A DNA stretch of 64,000 nucleotides from Chryseobacterium kimseyorum (GTDB taxonomy: Bacteria > Bacteroidota > Bacteroidia > Flavobacteriales > Weeksellaceae). The stretch covers positions 223,272-287,271 of the forward strand of contig NZ_JAPDHW010000006.1 in assembly GCF_025971945.1 (NCBI RefSeq). Reading direction: 5' to 3'. Positions 1 to 8,568 of the stretch are shown here, in pieces (position 1 is the first letter of the stretch; every line of letters begins with the position of its first letter). The notes under the pieces were generated by a model. That model was not told the DNA's origin. It saw only the letters and a list, made by a program, of their open reading frames with translations, and made no database searches. A program made the position numbers and the translations under genes.

Positions 1-124
1 TTGGTGTAGCTAAAAGAGCAATTCCCTGAGGTAACAAGAAGTTTCTTGCATAACCTGGTTTTACATTTACTGTATCGAATTCAAGACCTAAATTTTCTAC
101 GTCTTTTTTAAGGATAATTTCCAT
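1..124 (-). CDS. rplI: 50S ribosomal protein L9 (5' part, cut by window edge)
   Basis: First 41 codons of ribosomal protein L9, which binds 23S rRNA near the L1 stalk; the rest lies left of the window. The protein starts MEIILKKD and carries the L9 signature GYARNFLLP at residues 24-32. It lies downstream of rpsF and rpsR on the same strand, the usual ribosomal order, and is probably cotranscribed with them across a 133-base spacer. The start codon is at 122-124. Too little is visible to judge the C-terminal domain. Confidence 0.93.
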   Translation of the reverse strand, partial: MEIILKKDVENLGLEFDTVNVKPGYARNFLLPQGIALLATP

Positions 125-257
125 TGTTGTTGTCCGTTTTAGAGTTCCGAGTTCCGATTATTCATCAGATTTCTCTTCACTTCGTTAGAATTTAATATTA
201 ATTCAGCAACAAAAGCCAAAAGCTGAAAGCTAGTAGCCAATTGCTAATTGCAATTTT
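125..257. repeat. low-complexity spacer between rpsR and rplI
   Basis: Noncoding spacer inside the ribosomal operon. Its half nearest rpsR (about 200-257) is built of reshuffled short words such as AAAGCC, AGCTGAAAGC and AGCCAATTGC, so it can fold back on itself weakly. No promoter or clear terminator was seen. Similar word-like spacers occur at atpA-atpG and after etfA. Confidence 0.4.
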
Positions 258-560
258 TTATTTTAATAAGTCAGCTACGTAAGGCATCATTGCAAGGTGT
301 CTTGCTCTTTTGATAGCCGAAGAAACTTTTCTTTGGTATTTCAAAGAAGTACCAGTATATCTTCTTGGTAAAATTTTACCTTGTTCGTTTACGAACTGTA
401 ATAAGAAATCAGCATCTTTATAATCAACGTGCTTGATTCCGAATTTTTTGAATCTACAGTACTTTTTATCAGTTTTTGTATTGATATCAAGTGGAGTAAG
501 GAATTTTACTTCAGATTCACCTCCAGCAGAGGCTTGTTTAGCCATATCATCTATTGCCAT
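258..560 (-). CDS. rpsR: 30S ribosomal protein S18
   Basis: Ribosomal protein S18, 100 residues, partner of S6 on the platform of the 30S subunit. The core is recognisable from the YCRFKKFGI segment near residue 34 and the basic tail with [10 protein letters not shown] and [15 protein letters not shown]. It has the extended acidic N-terminus usual in flavobacteria, so the ATG at 560 is preferred over the internal Met 6. It follows rpsF after 30 bases and belongs to the rpsF-rpsR-rplI operon. Only an A-rich ribosome-binding region precedes it, as is normal in this phylum. Confidence 0.97.
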   Translation of the reverse strand: MAIDDMAKQASAGGESEVKFLTPLDINTKTDKKYCRFKKFGIKHVDYKDADFLLQFVNEQGKILPRRYTGTSLKYQRKVSSAIKRARHLAMMPYVADLLK

Positions 561-590
561 GTCTTTTCTTTTTTAAATTTGGGTTAGTAA

Positions 591-932
591 TTAAGCTCTT
601 GAAGCTTTAAGTTTAGTTCTTCTAGTTACAGCGTACTCTACAGCGTGCTTGTCTAGTTTTGTAGTAAGGTAACGAATTACTCTTTCGTCACGTTTGAATG
701 CCAATTCTAAGTCAGCAACTACAGTTCCTTCACCTTTAAACTCGATTAAAGTGTAGAATCCATTCTTTTTCAATTGAATTGGATAAGCTAATTTCTTCAA
801 TCCCCAATTTTCTCTGGTTACGATCTCACAGTTTTTTTCTTTGATAAGATCTTCAAATTTTTTCACTGCTTCCTCCACCTGAGCATCAGATAGAACGGGA
901 GTTAAAATGAAAACAGTTTCGTAATTGTTCAT
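591..932 (-). CDS. rpsF: 30S ribosomal protein S6
   Basis: Ribosomal protein S6, 113 residues, a ferredoxin-like fold that pairs with S18 in the 30S platform. It starts [10 protein letters not shown], as the family does, and contains the [12 protein letters not shown] segment near the middle. An in-frame start further upstream at 968 would add 12 residues, but that extension reaches the -7 promoter element at 966-973, so the ATG at 932 is taken. First gene of the operon with rpsR and rplI. Confidence 0.97.
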   Translation of the reverse strand: MNNYETVFILTPVLSDAQVEEAVKKFEDLIKEKNCEIVTRENWGLKKLAYPIQLKKNGFYTLIEFKGEGTVVADLELAFKRDERVIRYLTTKLDKHAVEYAVTRRTKLKASRA

Positions 933-965
933 AATGTAAATGAATTTGTTAATTATTTCGAGGTG

Positions 966-973
966 CAAAAATA
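966..973 (-). promoter_or_regulatory. -7 promoter element (TATTTTTG) of rpsF operon
   Basis: Perfect match to the Bacteroidota -7 consensus TAnnTTTG on the minus strand, 33 bases upstream of the rpsF ATG. Its position rules out the longer start of rpsF. No convincing -33 TTTG was found. Confidence 0.65.
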
Positions 974-1082
974 TGAAATATATTTATAATGCACAATAAA
1001 TCAGTACTAATATTTGAAAAATTGAATACGTACTCGTCAGTAAATGAGTCTCTGAAATTTACTTATAGAGTTTTTCGAAAGA

Positions 1083-2438
1083 TTATTCTTTATTATTCCT
1101 GATTTCATGTAAAAAATTGACCTTTAGAACATCATACAGTGAATGTCTGCTTACTAAAATTGATGCGATCGAAGAAACCATCCCGGCCAGCATCAGATGG
1201 AAAATTAATGAATGTCGGTCCGTCATTTCCAATACAATAATGGCTGATGTAAACGGTGCTCTGGTAATTCCTGTTAAAAAGGCGACCATTCCGGCCAAAA
1301 TCACAACGTTCGTTTCGTTTGGCGTTAAATGTATAGCTCCTGAAATTACAGAGCCTATACTTGCACCTGCAGTTAGGGCTGGCGCAAAAATTCCGCCCGC
1401 ACCTCCTGAAGTAAAAGATAGCGCCGGACCCAGCATTCTTAAGATCGGCACGTACCAGTCTTCATGTTTGTCCTGAGTGAAAAGCACCCTTTCCATAATT
1501 TCTTTTCCTGAACCTAAAATTTCGCGGCTTATAAAAAATGCGATGCAGGCAATTACTAAAGCACAACCTACTAAGAATAAAACATTAGCTCTGTCGGTCT
1601 TCAGTTTTCTTTTTTTCCAGTCATTCATTTTAAGCATCGTTACAGAAAGCTGACTTGCCATAATTCCTGCAACTCCACCCACTAAAATAATCGGAAACAT
1701 CACCATCAATGAGACATCATTGGTTTTTGGATATCCTAAATATAAATATGAACCTGCTAAAGTCTGCGCCGTTAAACCTGCAATAATTACCGCGGTGAAC
1801 AGGGCTGTTTTAAAATAATTAATATGCGTTTTTGAAAGTTCTTCCACAGCAAACACAATTCCGCCGAGAGGAGTATTGAAAGCTGCTGCCAGACCAGCTG
1901 CCGCACCGGTCATAATCATGTTTTTCTTGGAGATTTTCGGCCACCATTCGGGAAGATATTCGTTAACTTTTCTGAAAACTGATCCCGCAATCTGAATTGT
2001 AGGACCCTCACGACCAACAGCACCACCACCAATTACTAAAACAACGGATGAAATTATTTTAAATACAATGATTTTCAAACTTAAAAGGCTTCTGATTTTC
2101 TTGTGTTCCTTGGGATTTGCCAGTTCTACAGCCGCCATGACCTGCGGAATTCCACTGCCTTTTGCATACGGTGCAAATTCTTTAACCAGCCACCAGGAAA
2201 GTACAAAGCCAACCGGAGCAATGAGGAAAATCATCCAGTCGTGCCAATTGAGAATGAAATGAAGGAGATTTTCACCCCACGCAAATATTTTTGCATACAT
2301 CACCGCAAAAAAACCGGTAATCACTGATCCAATCCAAAATGGAATTGCCTGAAGAAGATTGTTCTTAAGCTGTTCGTTTCGGATATTGTCAAAGGATTTT
2401 TTAAGACCTCTGCGAATAGATGACAAAATTTTGCGCAT
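1083..2438 (-). CDS. ClC-family chloride/proton antiporter
   Basis: Inner-membrane ClC protein of 451 residues with about ten hydrophobic helices and no C-terminal CBS domains. The three selectivity-filter motifs are present: GSGIPQ (94-99), GREGPT (142-147) and GGIFAPAL (about 346-353). The gating glutamate is E144, and a glutamate pair at 199-200 sits where the proton glutamate of E. coli ClcA lies. By family knowledge both glutamates together indicate a 2Cl-/H+ exchanger rather than a channel; this is inference from motifs. The gene stands alone. Its -7 element ends only four bases before the ATG, suggesting a leaderless mRNA. Confidence 0.93.
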   Translation of the reverse strand: MRKILSSIRRGLKKSFDNIRNEQLKNNLLQAIPFWIGSVITGFFAVMYAKIFAWGENLLHFILNWHDWMIFLIAPVGFVLSWWLVKEFAPYAKGSGIPQVMAAVELANPKEHKKIRSLLSLKIIVFKIISSVVLVIGGGAVGREGPTIQIAGSVFRKVNEYLPEWWPKISKKNMIMTGAAAGLAAAFNTPLGGIVFAVEELSKTHINYFKTALFTAVIIAGLTAQTLAGSYLYLGYPKTNDVSLMVMFPIILVGGVAGIMASQLSVTMLKMNDWKKRKLKTDRANVLFLVGCALVIACIAFFISREILGSGKEIMERVLFTQDKHEDWYVPILRMLGPALSFTSGGAGGIFAPALTAGASIGSVISGAIHLTPNETNVVILAGMVAFLTGITRAPFTSAIIVLEMTDRHSLIFHLMLAGMVSSIASILVSRHSLYDVLKVNFLHEIRNNKE

Positions 2439-2442
2439 GACT

Positions 2443-2450
2443 CAAAAATA
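2443..2450 (-). promoter_or_regulatory. -7 element (TATTTTTG) directly abutting ClC start codon
   Basis: Perfect TAnnTTTG on the minus strand, separated from the ATG at 2438 by four bases (AGTC). If used, transcription would start at or next to the A of the ATG. Confidence 0.6.
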
Positions 2451-2655
2451 GATTAATTTTTATTAAAATGAAAATTTCAGGTGTGATGATGTTTAATAAA
2501 TTTCGATATTTATAATTAACGATATGATTTTTCAGTACAGTACACAATTTCAGCACAAATTCAGATAAGTAATCAACGAGAAGTCTGTCATACTGTAAGC
2601 ATCTTTATAAAGTTATTTAGATCCCTAACAGAAAGACAAAATTTGCATTAGCGTA

Positions 2656-2686
2656 ATAAAAAACCTCCGAAAAAAATTCGAAGGTT
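2656..2686 (-). terminator. Rho-independent terminator of the E2 gene
   Basis: Ten-base arms 2662-2671 and 2677-2686 with one G-U wobble, followed on the minus strand by a run of U. It lies 46 bases beyond the E2 stop. The remaining bases from 2451 to 2655 show no feature. Confidence 0.8.
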
Positions 2687-2731
2687 CATATCTGGAGTAT
2701 TGGCAATTATTTATTACCGCTCATTTATTAG

Positions 2732-4051
2732 TTATATTTCAGTGTTCAGATCCCAGTTTTGAAGGTAATCATGAACATGTTTCAACATCATTCCACCTAA
2801 AGAACCGTCTACCACTCTGTGATCGTAAGAGTGAGACATAAACATCAACTGACGGATTGCGATTACGTCACCATCTTTAGTTTCAAGAACTGCCGGCTTT
2901 TTAACGATTGCTCCAATTGCCATAATTGCCACCTGAGGCTGAGGAATAATAGGTGTTCCCATTAAATTTCCAAAACTTCCTACATTAGAAATTGTATACG
3001 TTGCACCCTGAGTATCCTCCGGTCTTAATTTTTTGTTTCTTGCTCTGTAAGCCAGATCGTTGATGGCTTTTGCTAAACCTGATAATGACAACTGATCAGC
3101 ATTTTTGATAACAGGAACGATAAGGTTTCCATCCGGTAAAGCAGTTGCCATACCGATATTGATATTTTTCTTTTTAATAATATTATCACCGTTGATCGAA
3201 ACATTGATCATTGGGAAATCCTGAATTGCCTTTACAATTGCTTTTACGAAGATCGGCATAAACGTCAGTTTTTCACCTTCACGTTTTTCGAACATGTCTT
3301 TGTTTTTCGCTCTCCATTTTACAACGTTGGTTACGTCTGTTTCGATGAAAGAAGTTACGTGTGGAGCAATATGTTTTGCTTTTACCATGTTCTCAGCGAT
3401 GATCTTTCTCATTCTGTCCATAGGAATGATTTCGTCACCTGCAGCGGTAGAAATAGTGGCAGCCGGAGCTGAACTTGTCGCTGGTGGAGTGGAAGCTGCC
3501 TGAACGGGAGCCGCCTGTTGCTGAACAGCCTGCTGAGGCTGATTTCCTCTGTTAGAAACGTGAGATAGAATATCTTCTTTGGTAATTCTTCCTTCTAAAC
3601 CGCTTCCTTTAATGGTTTTCAGTTCAGATTCAGAAATATTTTCCTGTTGAGCAATAGATTTTACAAGTGGAGAAAGGTAAAGATCTCCCGAAAATTCTAC
3701 ATGTGAAGTAGCGGTTGGATTTAAAGGTTCTTCAATCGCTTTGATGGTTTCTGCATCAGGGGTTGGAGTTTCAGTTTTTACTTCTTCAGAAGATGTACTT
3801 GCTCCTTCTCCTTCAATTTCTAAAATAGCGATGGCTTCACCTACTTTTGCAACTTCGTCTTTTTGCTTCAGGATTTTTACAATTTTCCCCGAAACTGGTG
3901 TTGGTACGTCCGAATCTACCTTGTCTGTTGCAATTTCTACTACCGAATCATCTTCTTTTACCTGATCACCTTCATTGAATAACCAAGTGATCACTGTAGC
4001 TTCCATCACGCCTTCACCCATAGAAGGAAGCAATAATTTGTATTCTGCCAT
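2732..4051 (-). CDS. 2-oxoacid dehydrogenase E2 (dihydrolipoamide acyltransferase)
   Basis: Core acyltransferase of a 2-oxoacid dehydrogenase complex, 439 residues. One N-terminal lipoyl domain (1-80) has the lipoylated lysine K44 in ATDKVDSD. A flexible Ala/Pro/Gln linker follows, then a peripheral subunit-binding domain (about 122-165) and a catalytic domain (about 210-439) with HRVVDGS, catalytic H411 and D415. A single lipoyl domain and this architecture fit a branched-chain (Bkd) E2 better than pyruvate E2 with two lipoyl domains, but an OdhB role is not excluded. No E1 or E3 gene is nearby, so the substrate is open. It is monocistronic with its own promoter and terminator. Confidence 0.9.
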   Translation of the reverse strand: MAEYKLLLPSMGEGVMEATVITWLFNEGDQVKEDDSVVEIATDKVDSDVPTPVSGKIVKILKQKDEVAKVGEAIAILEIEGEGASTSSEEVKTETPTPDAETIKAIEEPLNPTATSHVEFSGDLYLSPLVKSIAQQENISESELKTIKGSGLEGRITKEDILSHVSNRGNQPQQAVQQQAAPVQAASTPPATSSAPAATISTAAGDEIIPMDRMRKIIAENMVKAKHIAPHVTSFIETDVTNVVKWRAKNKDMFEKREGEKLTFMPIFVKAIVKAIQDFPMINVSINGDNIIKKKNINIGMATALPDGNLIVPVIKNADQLSLSGLAKAINDLAYRARNKKLRPEDTQGATYTISNVGSFGNLMGTPIIPQPQVAIMAIGAIVKKPAVLETKDGDVIAIRQLMFMSHSYDHRVVDGSLGGMMLKHVHDYLQNWDLNTEI

Positions 4052-4071
4052 TTTCTAATTTTAGATTTTGA

Positions 4072-4079
4072 CAAATATA
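4072..4079 (-). promoter_or_regulatory. -7 element (TATATTTG) of the E2 gene
   Basis: Perfect TAnnTTTG on the minus strand, 20 bases upstream of the ATG at 4051. No clear -33 box. Confidence 0.6.
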
Positions 4080-4114
4080 TAAAAAAAATCGGTTTTTTTA
4101 TGAAATAGATAATT

Positions 4115-4942
4115 TTAGAAAAATTCGATGTAAATATTTTCTCCTACGTTTAATCCGAAAAGAGTTTTTGCACCGTTCTTTTTACTGCCCTTATAAATGG
4201 TAAGTTCAAGCTGTTGGCTGTCATTGAAAATAGCTGCAGATTGGCCGTGGTACTCGGTTTCTCTATCCCAATCTGATACAACTTCGGTATGGCTGGAGTA
4301 GATTTTAGATAAACTCAGATTTCTGAACTTTATTGTAAATTTTTCGAAACCTTTGGCCAAAGTTTCAAAGAATTCCTGACTGATATTTGATATTATGTTT
4401 CCGAAATTATCAATGTACATCACTTCCCCGATAATCATCTTTTCCGGCTCATTATAAACCGGTTTTGGAAATAAAAGCTGTTTGGTAGTTTCTATTTTTC
4501 TTCCAATCACTTCCGGAAGTCCGCCGTTTGCCAGATGTACCGCGACCGGAACGAAAACATCAGTAGAAGTGAAATTGACAACATCATCAAATCTGTTGTT
4601 CAGGGTGATTTCGTAAATCGCTTCAGGTTTGATATCAAAAAAAATCAAACTCAGCAAACCGTTGTCTGCAGCTAAAAAATAGGAGCCATCAGCTTTATAC
4701 AAAATATTTTTTCTCGATTTGTGAAAAAAACTGTCCACTGCCAAAATATGAATCGTGCCTTTCGGAAAATAACGGTACGCATTTCTCACGATATAGGAGG
4801 TCTGAATGAGATTATATGCCTGAATATCATGGCTGATATCGACACTGTTGACTTCAAGATTTAATGACAGAATTTTCCCTTTCATAGCCGAAACTCTGTA
4901 ATCTAAACGTCCGAAATCTGAGGTGAGGGTAATAATTGACAT
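4115..4942 (-). CDS. SAM hydroxide adenosyltransferase family protein (DUF62)
   Basis: Cytoplasmic protein of 275 residues. The N-terminal TLTSDFG (5-11), the SAMKGKIL segment (18-25), the ILAVDSFF strand and the AADNGLLS loop mark the DUF62 family, whose members split S-adenosylmethionine with water to adenosine and methionine; relatives use chloride or fluoride. The physiological role is poorly defined. The family's usual VDPGVGT-like loop reads VDSFFHKSR here, a divergence common in Bacteroidota members as far as I recall. It stands alone with its own -7 element. Confidence 0.85.
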   Translation of the reverse strand: MSIITLTSDFGRLDYRVSAMKGKILSLNLEVNSVDISHDIQAYNLIQTSYIVRNAYRYFPKGTIHILAVDSFFHKSRKNILYKADGSYFLAADNGLLSLIFFDIKPEAIYEITLNNRFDDVVNFTSTDVFVPVAVHLANGGLPEVIGRKIETTKQLLFPKPVYNEPEKMIIGEVMYIDNFGNIISNISQEFFETLAKGFEKFTIKFRNLSLSKIYSSHTEVVSDWDRETEYHGQSAAIFNDSQQLELTIYKGSKKNGAKTLFGLNVGENIYIEFF

Positions 4943-4962
4943 GAATAAATCTGATAGAAGTG

Positions 4963-4970
4963 CAAATTTA
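4963..4970 (-). promoter_or_regulatory. -7 element (TAAATTTG) of the DUF62 gene
   Basis: Perfect TAnnTTTG on the minus strand, 20 bases before the ATG at 4942. The divergent spacer to phoH (4943-5071) also holds one TGTGGATAA at 4999-5007, the reverse complement of a DnaA box. Confidence 0.6.
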
Positions 4971-5071
4971 TCTAAAATAAAAGGAAAGAAATAAATAATG
5001 TGGATAAGAATTTCATTTAAATCTAAAAAAAAACTTTTAAATTTAAAAATCTAAACAATAAAAATATTTGC

Positions 5072-6028
5072 ATGTTTGAATTAACGTACGATCTGGAAGG
5101 TATTGATGCAAAAAACTTTTACGGAGTTAATAACCAATATTTCAATTTAATAAAATCCAGCTTTCCAACCCTTAAAATCACTGGCAGAGATCACCATATT
5201 TTTGCGATGGGAAATCAGGAAGCTCTTGATATATTTAAACTTAAACTTAACGACATCGTGTCGTTTATTTCCAAAAACAATTCAATAGAACTTAAGGATG
5301 TAGAAAATTTCCTCAATTTGAAAGATGAAAATGAAAAACATTTGGTTTTTGATCAGGACATCATCGTAAAAGGAGTTAACGGGAAGATCATCAAAGCCAA
5401 AACAACCAATCTAAAAAGACTCGTAAAAGAAACAGAGAAAAAAGATATGGTTTTTGCTATCGGTCCCGCGGGAACAGGTAAAACCTACACCAGTGTGGCC
5501 TTGGCAGCAAGAGCTTTGAGAGATAAGGAAGTGAAAAGGATTGTTTTAACTAGACCAGCCGTTGAAGCAGGCGAGAGCTTAGGATTTTTGCCTGGAGATC
5601 TGAAAGAAAAGCTTGATCCTTATTTACAGCCTTTATATGACGCGCTTCGGGACATGATTCCGCATGAAAAACTGGAAGGTTTTATGGAAAAGAAAGTAAT
5701 TGAAGTGGCTCCGCTTGCATTTATGAGAGGTAGAACGCTTGATGATGCTTTTGTTATTCTTGATGAAGCTCAGAATACTACCCACGCACAGATGAAAATG
5801 TTCTTAACGAGAATGGGGATGAATGCTAAATTTATCATCACAGGTGATCCTACACAGATTGATTTGCCACCAAAACAGCATTCTGGTTTAAAAGAGGCGA
5901 TGCGAATTTTGAAAGATGTAAAAGAAATTGGTTTTGTGTATTTAACAGAAGAAGATGTGGTACGTCATCCGGTGGTGAAAAAGATTATCCTTGCATACAA
6001 CGAAGAAGATAAGAAAACCCGGGAATAA
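5072..6028 (+). CDS. PhoH family P-loop ATPase
   Basis: PhoH-like protein of 318 residues, a cytoplasmic ATPase related to superfamily 1 helicases and linked to RNA metabolism and phosphate stress in other bacteria. An N-terminal KH-like segment (1-110) precedes the Walker A motif GPAGTGKT (131-138); LTRPAVEAGESLGFLPG, the Walker B VILDEAQN (about 228-235) and a late ITGDPTQIDLP are all in place. The length is typical. The start is consistent with homologues. A near-perfect -7 element (AATATTTG, 5063-5070) ends one base before the ATG, so translation may be leaderless. It probably stands alone. Confidence 0.95.
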   Translation: MFELTYDLEGIDAKNFYGVNNQYFNLIKSSFPTLKITGRDHHIFAMGNQEALDIFKLKLNDIVSFISKNNSIELKDVENFLNLKDENEKHLVFDQDIIVKGVNGKIIKAKTTNLKRLVKETEKKDMVFAIGPAGTGKTYTSVALAARALRDKEVKRIVLTRPAVEAGESLGFLPGDLKEKLDPYLQPLYDALRDMIPHEKLEGFMEKKVIEVAPLAFMRGRTLDDAFVILDEAQNTTHAQMKMFLTRMGMNAKFIITGDPTQIDLPPKQHSGLKEAMRILKDVKEIGFVYLTEEDVVRHPVVKKIILAYNEEDKKTRE

Positions 6029-6126
6029 TTTATTTGATATGTTTTTGTAGAAAAGTTTAAAAATATTTGGTGAATCCATAAAAAGTGATATATTTGAAAT
6101 CATAAAATTTGTTAAAACTTTAAACT

Positions 6127-6792
6127 ATGAAAAAATTATTATTGGTTGCTTCTGTTATTTTAATGGGAGTTTCAGTGAGTGCTCAGGAAGTGAGATTTGG
6201 TGTTAAAGCCGGATATTCTATGTCTACAATTAAATATGAAAGTGATTTGGGATCTGAAAGTTCCGATCCGGTACATACTTTTTATGCTGGAGGTTTAGTA
6301 GAATATAAGATTAGTGATAAATTTGGTCTTCAGGGAGAATTATTGTATTCACCACTGGGAGGGAAATATGTAATTAAGGAAGAGGATGAGGATGATCCGG
6401 ATACTTTTTTCAATTTAAAAACAAAAACCACTTTAGGTACCTTATTGATTCCAGTTTCTGCGAAATATTTTATAACTGAAAATTTATCGGTTTCCGCAGG
6501 TGCCAGTTTCGGAGTCATTCTTTCAGCTAAGCAGGAAACTGTTTTTGATGCAGGTTTTAATATTCCTGGTGTAGAAATAGGGACTGATAATGAAATAGAT
6601 ATTAAAGATCAGACAAATACATTAAACATCGCTCCATTTATTGGTGCAGAATATATGTTGGAAAATGGTTTGTTCTTTGATGCAAGATATAACTTAGGAG
6701 TTTCTAATCTTGCTAAAAATCCAGAATTTAATGAAACCGCTAAGAACAGCTTTCTGCAGATTGGGGTAGGTTTCAAGTTTGGAGGAAACTAA
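6127..6792 (+). CDS. outer-membrane beta-barrel protein (PorT-like fold)
   Basis: Secreted barrel protein of 221 residues with a cleavable signal peptide ending in VSAQ at residue 20. The mature part opens VRFGVKAGY and has alternating aromatic/glycine strands, closing with LQIGVGFKFGGN, a typical terminal beta-strand. This places it in the outer-membrane beta-barrel families common in Bacteroidota; the ligand is unknown. It is the first of three unrelated-looking barrel genes in a row, each with its own terminator, so they are probably separate units. An acidic EEDEDDP loop near residue 82 may bind cations; this is speculation. Confidence 0.8.
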   Translation: MKKLLLVASVILMGVSVSAQEVRFGVKAGYSMSTIKYESDLGSESSDPVHTFYAGGLVEYKISDKFGLQGELLYSPLGGKYVIKEEDEDDPDTFFNLKTKTTLGTLLIPVSAKYFITENLSVSAGASFGVILSAKQETVFDAGFNIPGVEIGTDNEIDIKDQTNTLNIAPFIGAEYMLENGLFFDARYNLGVSNLAKNPEFNETAKNSFLQIGVGFKFGGN

Positions 6793-6814
6793 ATCAATTA
6801 CAGATTAAATATAC

Positions 6815-6844
6815 AAGGCAGAACAATTTGTTCTGCCTTTTTTT
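6815..6844 (+). terminator. Rho-independent terminator
   Basis: Perfect 11-base arms 6815-6825 and 6829-6839 followed by a T run; closes the barrel gene ending at 6792. Confidence 0.9.
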
Positions 6845-6920
6845 ATGATGTGGTATGCAGCGGCATCTATTTTGCTGTTTAGTGAAACATTAATTCATAA
6901 TAAACTTTAAGTAAAAAGAA

Positions 6921-7424
6921 ATGAAAAAATTAATGTTATTAGGTGCGTTCGCATTGTTTGGAGGGTTGGCAAATGCTCAGTCAGGTTTTAAGTTGGGTGG
7001 TCATATTGGAGCTCCTGTAGGAGATGCTGCAGATTATGCATCATTTACTTTAGGCGTAGATGCTGCGTATATGTGGAACATCACGAAAGGTTTGGATGTG
7101 GGTGTTGCTTCAGGATATTCACACTTTTTTGGGAAAGACCGATGGGAAGATTTCGGATTTATTCCATTGGCTGCTTCCGGTAAATACAGATTCAGTGGTT
7201 TACCGCTTTTCGTAGGTCTTGATTTAGGAGGAGCTATATCTACGAAGGATGGTATCGACAGTGGTTTATACGTATATCCGAAAGTAGGATTTCAGTTGCC
7301 GAAAGCTGAACTGTATTTAGGATATCAGAACATAGGAAGTGAAAGAAGAGATTTTGACAGAGACAGAAGAATAGATTCTAATTTTGGAGCAATTAACTTA
7401 GGTGTTAATTTCTTTTTGAAGTAA
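6921..7424 (+). CDS. small outer-membrane beta-barrel protein
   Basis: Exported protein of 167 residues. The signal peptide ends at NAQ (about residue 20) and the mature chain starts SGFKLGGHIG, followed by short amphipathic strands ending GAINLGVNFFLK. Eight or so strands could form a small barrel. No ligand-binding motif is visible; RRDFDRDRRID near residue 148 is a charged extracellular-loop candidate. It sits between two other barrel genes with independent terminators. Confidence 0.75.
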   Translation: MKKLMLLGAFALFGGLANAQSGFKLGGHIGAPVGDAADYASFTLGVDAAYMWNITKGLDVGVASGYSHFFGKDRWEDFGFIPLAASGKYRFSGLPLFVGLDLGGAISTKDGIDSGLYVYPKVGFQLPKAELYLGYQNIGSERRDFDRDRRIDSNFGAINLGVNFFLK

Positions 7425-7449
7425 AATATTTTAAATATAGGTCATATAG

Positions 7450-7477
7450 AACTCCAATTGAAGAATTGGAGTTTTTT
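7450..7477 (+). terminator. Rho-independent terminator
   Basis: Perfect 10-base arms 7450-7459 and 7464-7473 with a GAAG loop and a T run. Confidence 0.9.
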
Positions 7478-7598
7478 ATTTGATATTATTGAATTTAAAT
7501 TATTTATATCTCGTTACTGCGAGTTTAATCCGAAAAAGTCAATATCCATGGGTGATTTTTATCATGTTAACAAATTTTAATATTAGATTTGGTCACTC

Positions 7599-7606
7599 TA
7601 CATTTG
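7599..7606 (+). promoter_or_regulatory. -7 element (TACATTTG) of third barrel gene
   Basis: Perfect TAnnTTTG, 28 bases before the ATG at 7635. Confidence 0.65.
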
Positions 7607-7634
7607 CACCCAAGAAAGTATAAAATTATTCAAA

Positions 7635-8291
7635 ATGAAAAAATTATTAATTGCAAGTGCTGTTGCACTTTTCGGTTTATCAAACGCTCAGATCGCTAAA
7701 GGAACTGTATATTTATCAGGATCTGTTGGGTATTCTCAAGAAGAAACTAACAACGGAAACTTGAAAACTGAAAACTTCAATGTTCTTCCTACAGCTGGAT
7801 TTTTCGTAGCTTCTAACTTCGCAGTAGGTTTAGGTGTTGGTTACCAAACAGAAAAAACAACAGCAGTAAGCACTACAACTATCGGAAACGTTACTACAGT
7901 AAATAGTTCAGTTGAAAAATATCCTGCATTTGTTGTAGCTCCTTTCGCTAGAAAATACTGGACATTGTCTGACAAATTATATTTCTTCGGTCAATTAGCA
8001 GTACCAATGCAGTTTGGAAAAGCTGAATCTGAAGTTTCTTCTGTATCTACAAACGGAACAACTACAGTTTCTACTTCTACATCTGCAGAATCTAAATACA
8101 CTCAGGTTGGTGTAACTGTTAAGCCAGGTTTAGATTATTTCTTAAACAAAAACTGGACTATCGAAGCTACAATCGGTGAATTCGGTTACAACAACTTCAA
8201 ACCAAAAGAAGGTGATGCTACAAACAACTACAGCTTCGGTTTAAACCTTGCTAACGTTGGTATCGGTGTTAAATATGTATTTTCTAAGTAA
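7635..8291 (+). CDS. outer-membrane beta-barrel protein, probably highly expressed
   Basis: Exported protein of 218 residues with a signal peptide ending SNAQ at residue 19, then glycine/aromatic strands and a terminal strand VGIGVKYVFSK. The body is rich in Ser/Thr, with two Thr/Ser runs (about 75-90 and 137-153) that would be surface loops. Codon use leans to AAC, TTC, GGT and GCT more than neighbouring genes, and the gene has a perfect -7 element, so strong expression as an abundant barrel protein is likely. Function unknown. Confidence 0.8.
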   Translation: MKKLLIASAVALFGLSNAQIAKGTVYLSGSVGYSQEETNNGNLKTENFNVLPTAGFFVASNFAVGLGVGYQTEKTTAVSTTTIGNVTTVNSSVEKYPAFVVAPFARKYWTLSDKLYFFGQLAVPMQFGKAESEVSSVSTNGTTTVSTSTSAESKYTQVGVTVKPGLDYFLNKNWTIEATIGEFGYNNFKPKEGDATNNYSFGLNLANVGIGVKYVFSK

Positions 8292-8314
8292 TTAGACAAT
8301 CATTCAATTGATAT

Positions 8315-8345
8315 AAATCCTGAGATTTTTCTCAGGATTTTTTTT
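8315..8345 (+). terminator. Rho-independent terminator
   Basis: Perfect 10-base arms 8315-8324 and 8331-8340 plus a T run. Confidence 0.9.
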
Positions 8346-8516
8346 GCTTTAAACTGAAATTGTTTTTTTTAGTTTAAAATGAAATAATCATTGAGATTTC
8401 AACAAACTCAATCTGACAAACGTTATACATACAGTTGGTAGTAGAATACTTGTCAATCTTTACCTTTCGAAGACTTAAATATTGTTTGTAAGTGAACTTA
8501 CATAAGCATAAAACAT

Positions 8517-8547
8517 AAAAAAACTCTCAGAATATTTTCTGAGAGTT
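8517..8547 (-). terminator. Rho-independent terminator of ffh
   Basis: Perfect arms 8522-8530 and 8539-8547; on the minus strand a U run follows. Between 8346 and 8516 nothing else is recognised. Confidence 0.88.
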
Positions 8548-8568
8548 CAATATTTAGTAAATGTTTAG

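Noticed and set aside
1117..2327. Rightward open frames opposite the ClC gene
   Set aside because: Antisense shadows of a well-conserved membrane protein with clear motifs on the other strand.
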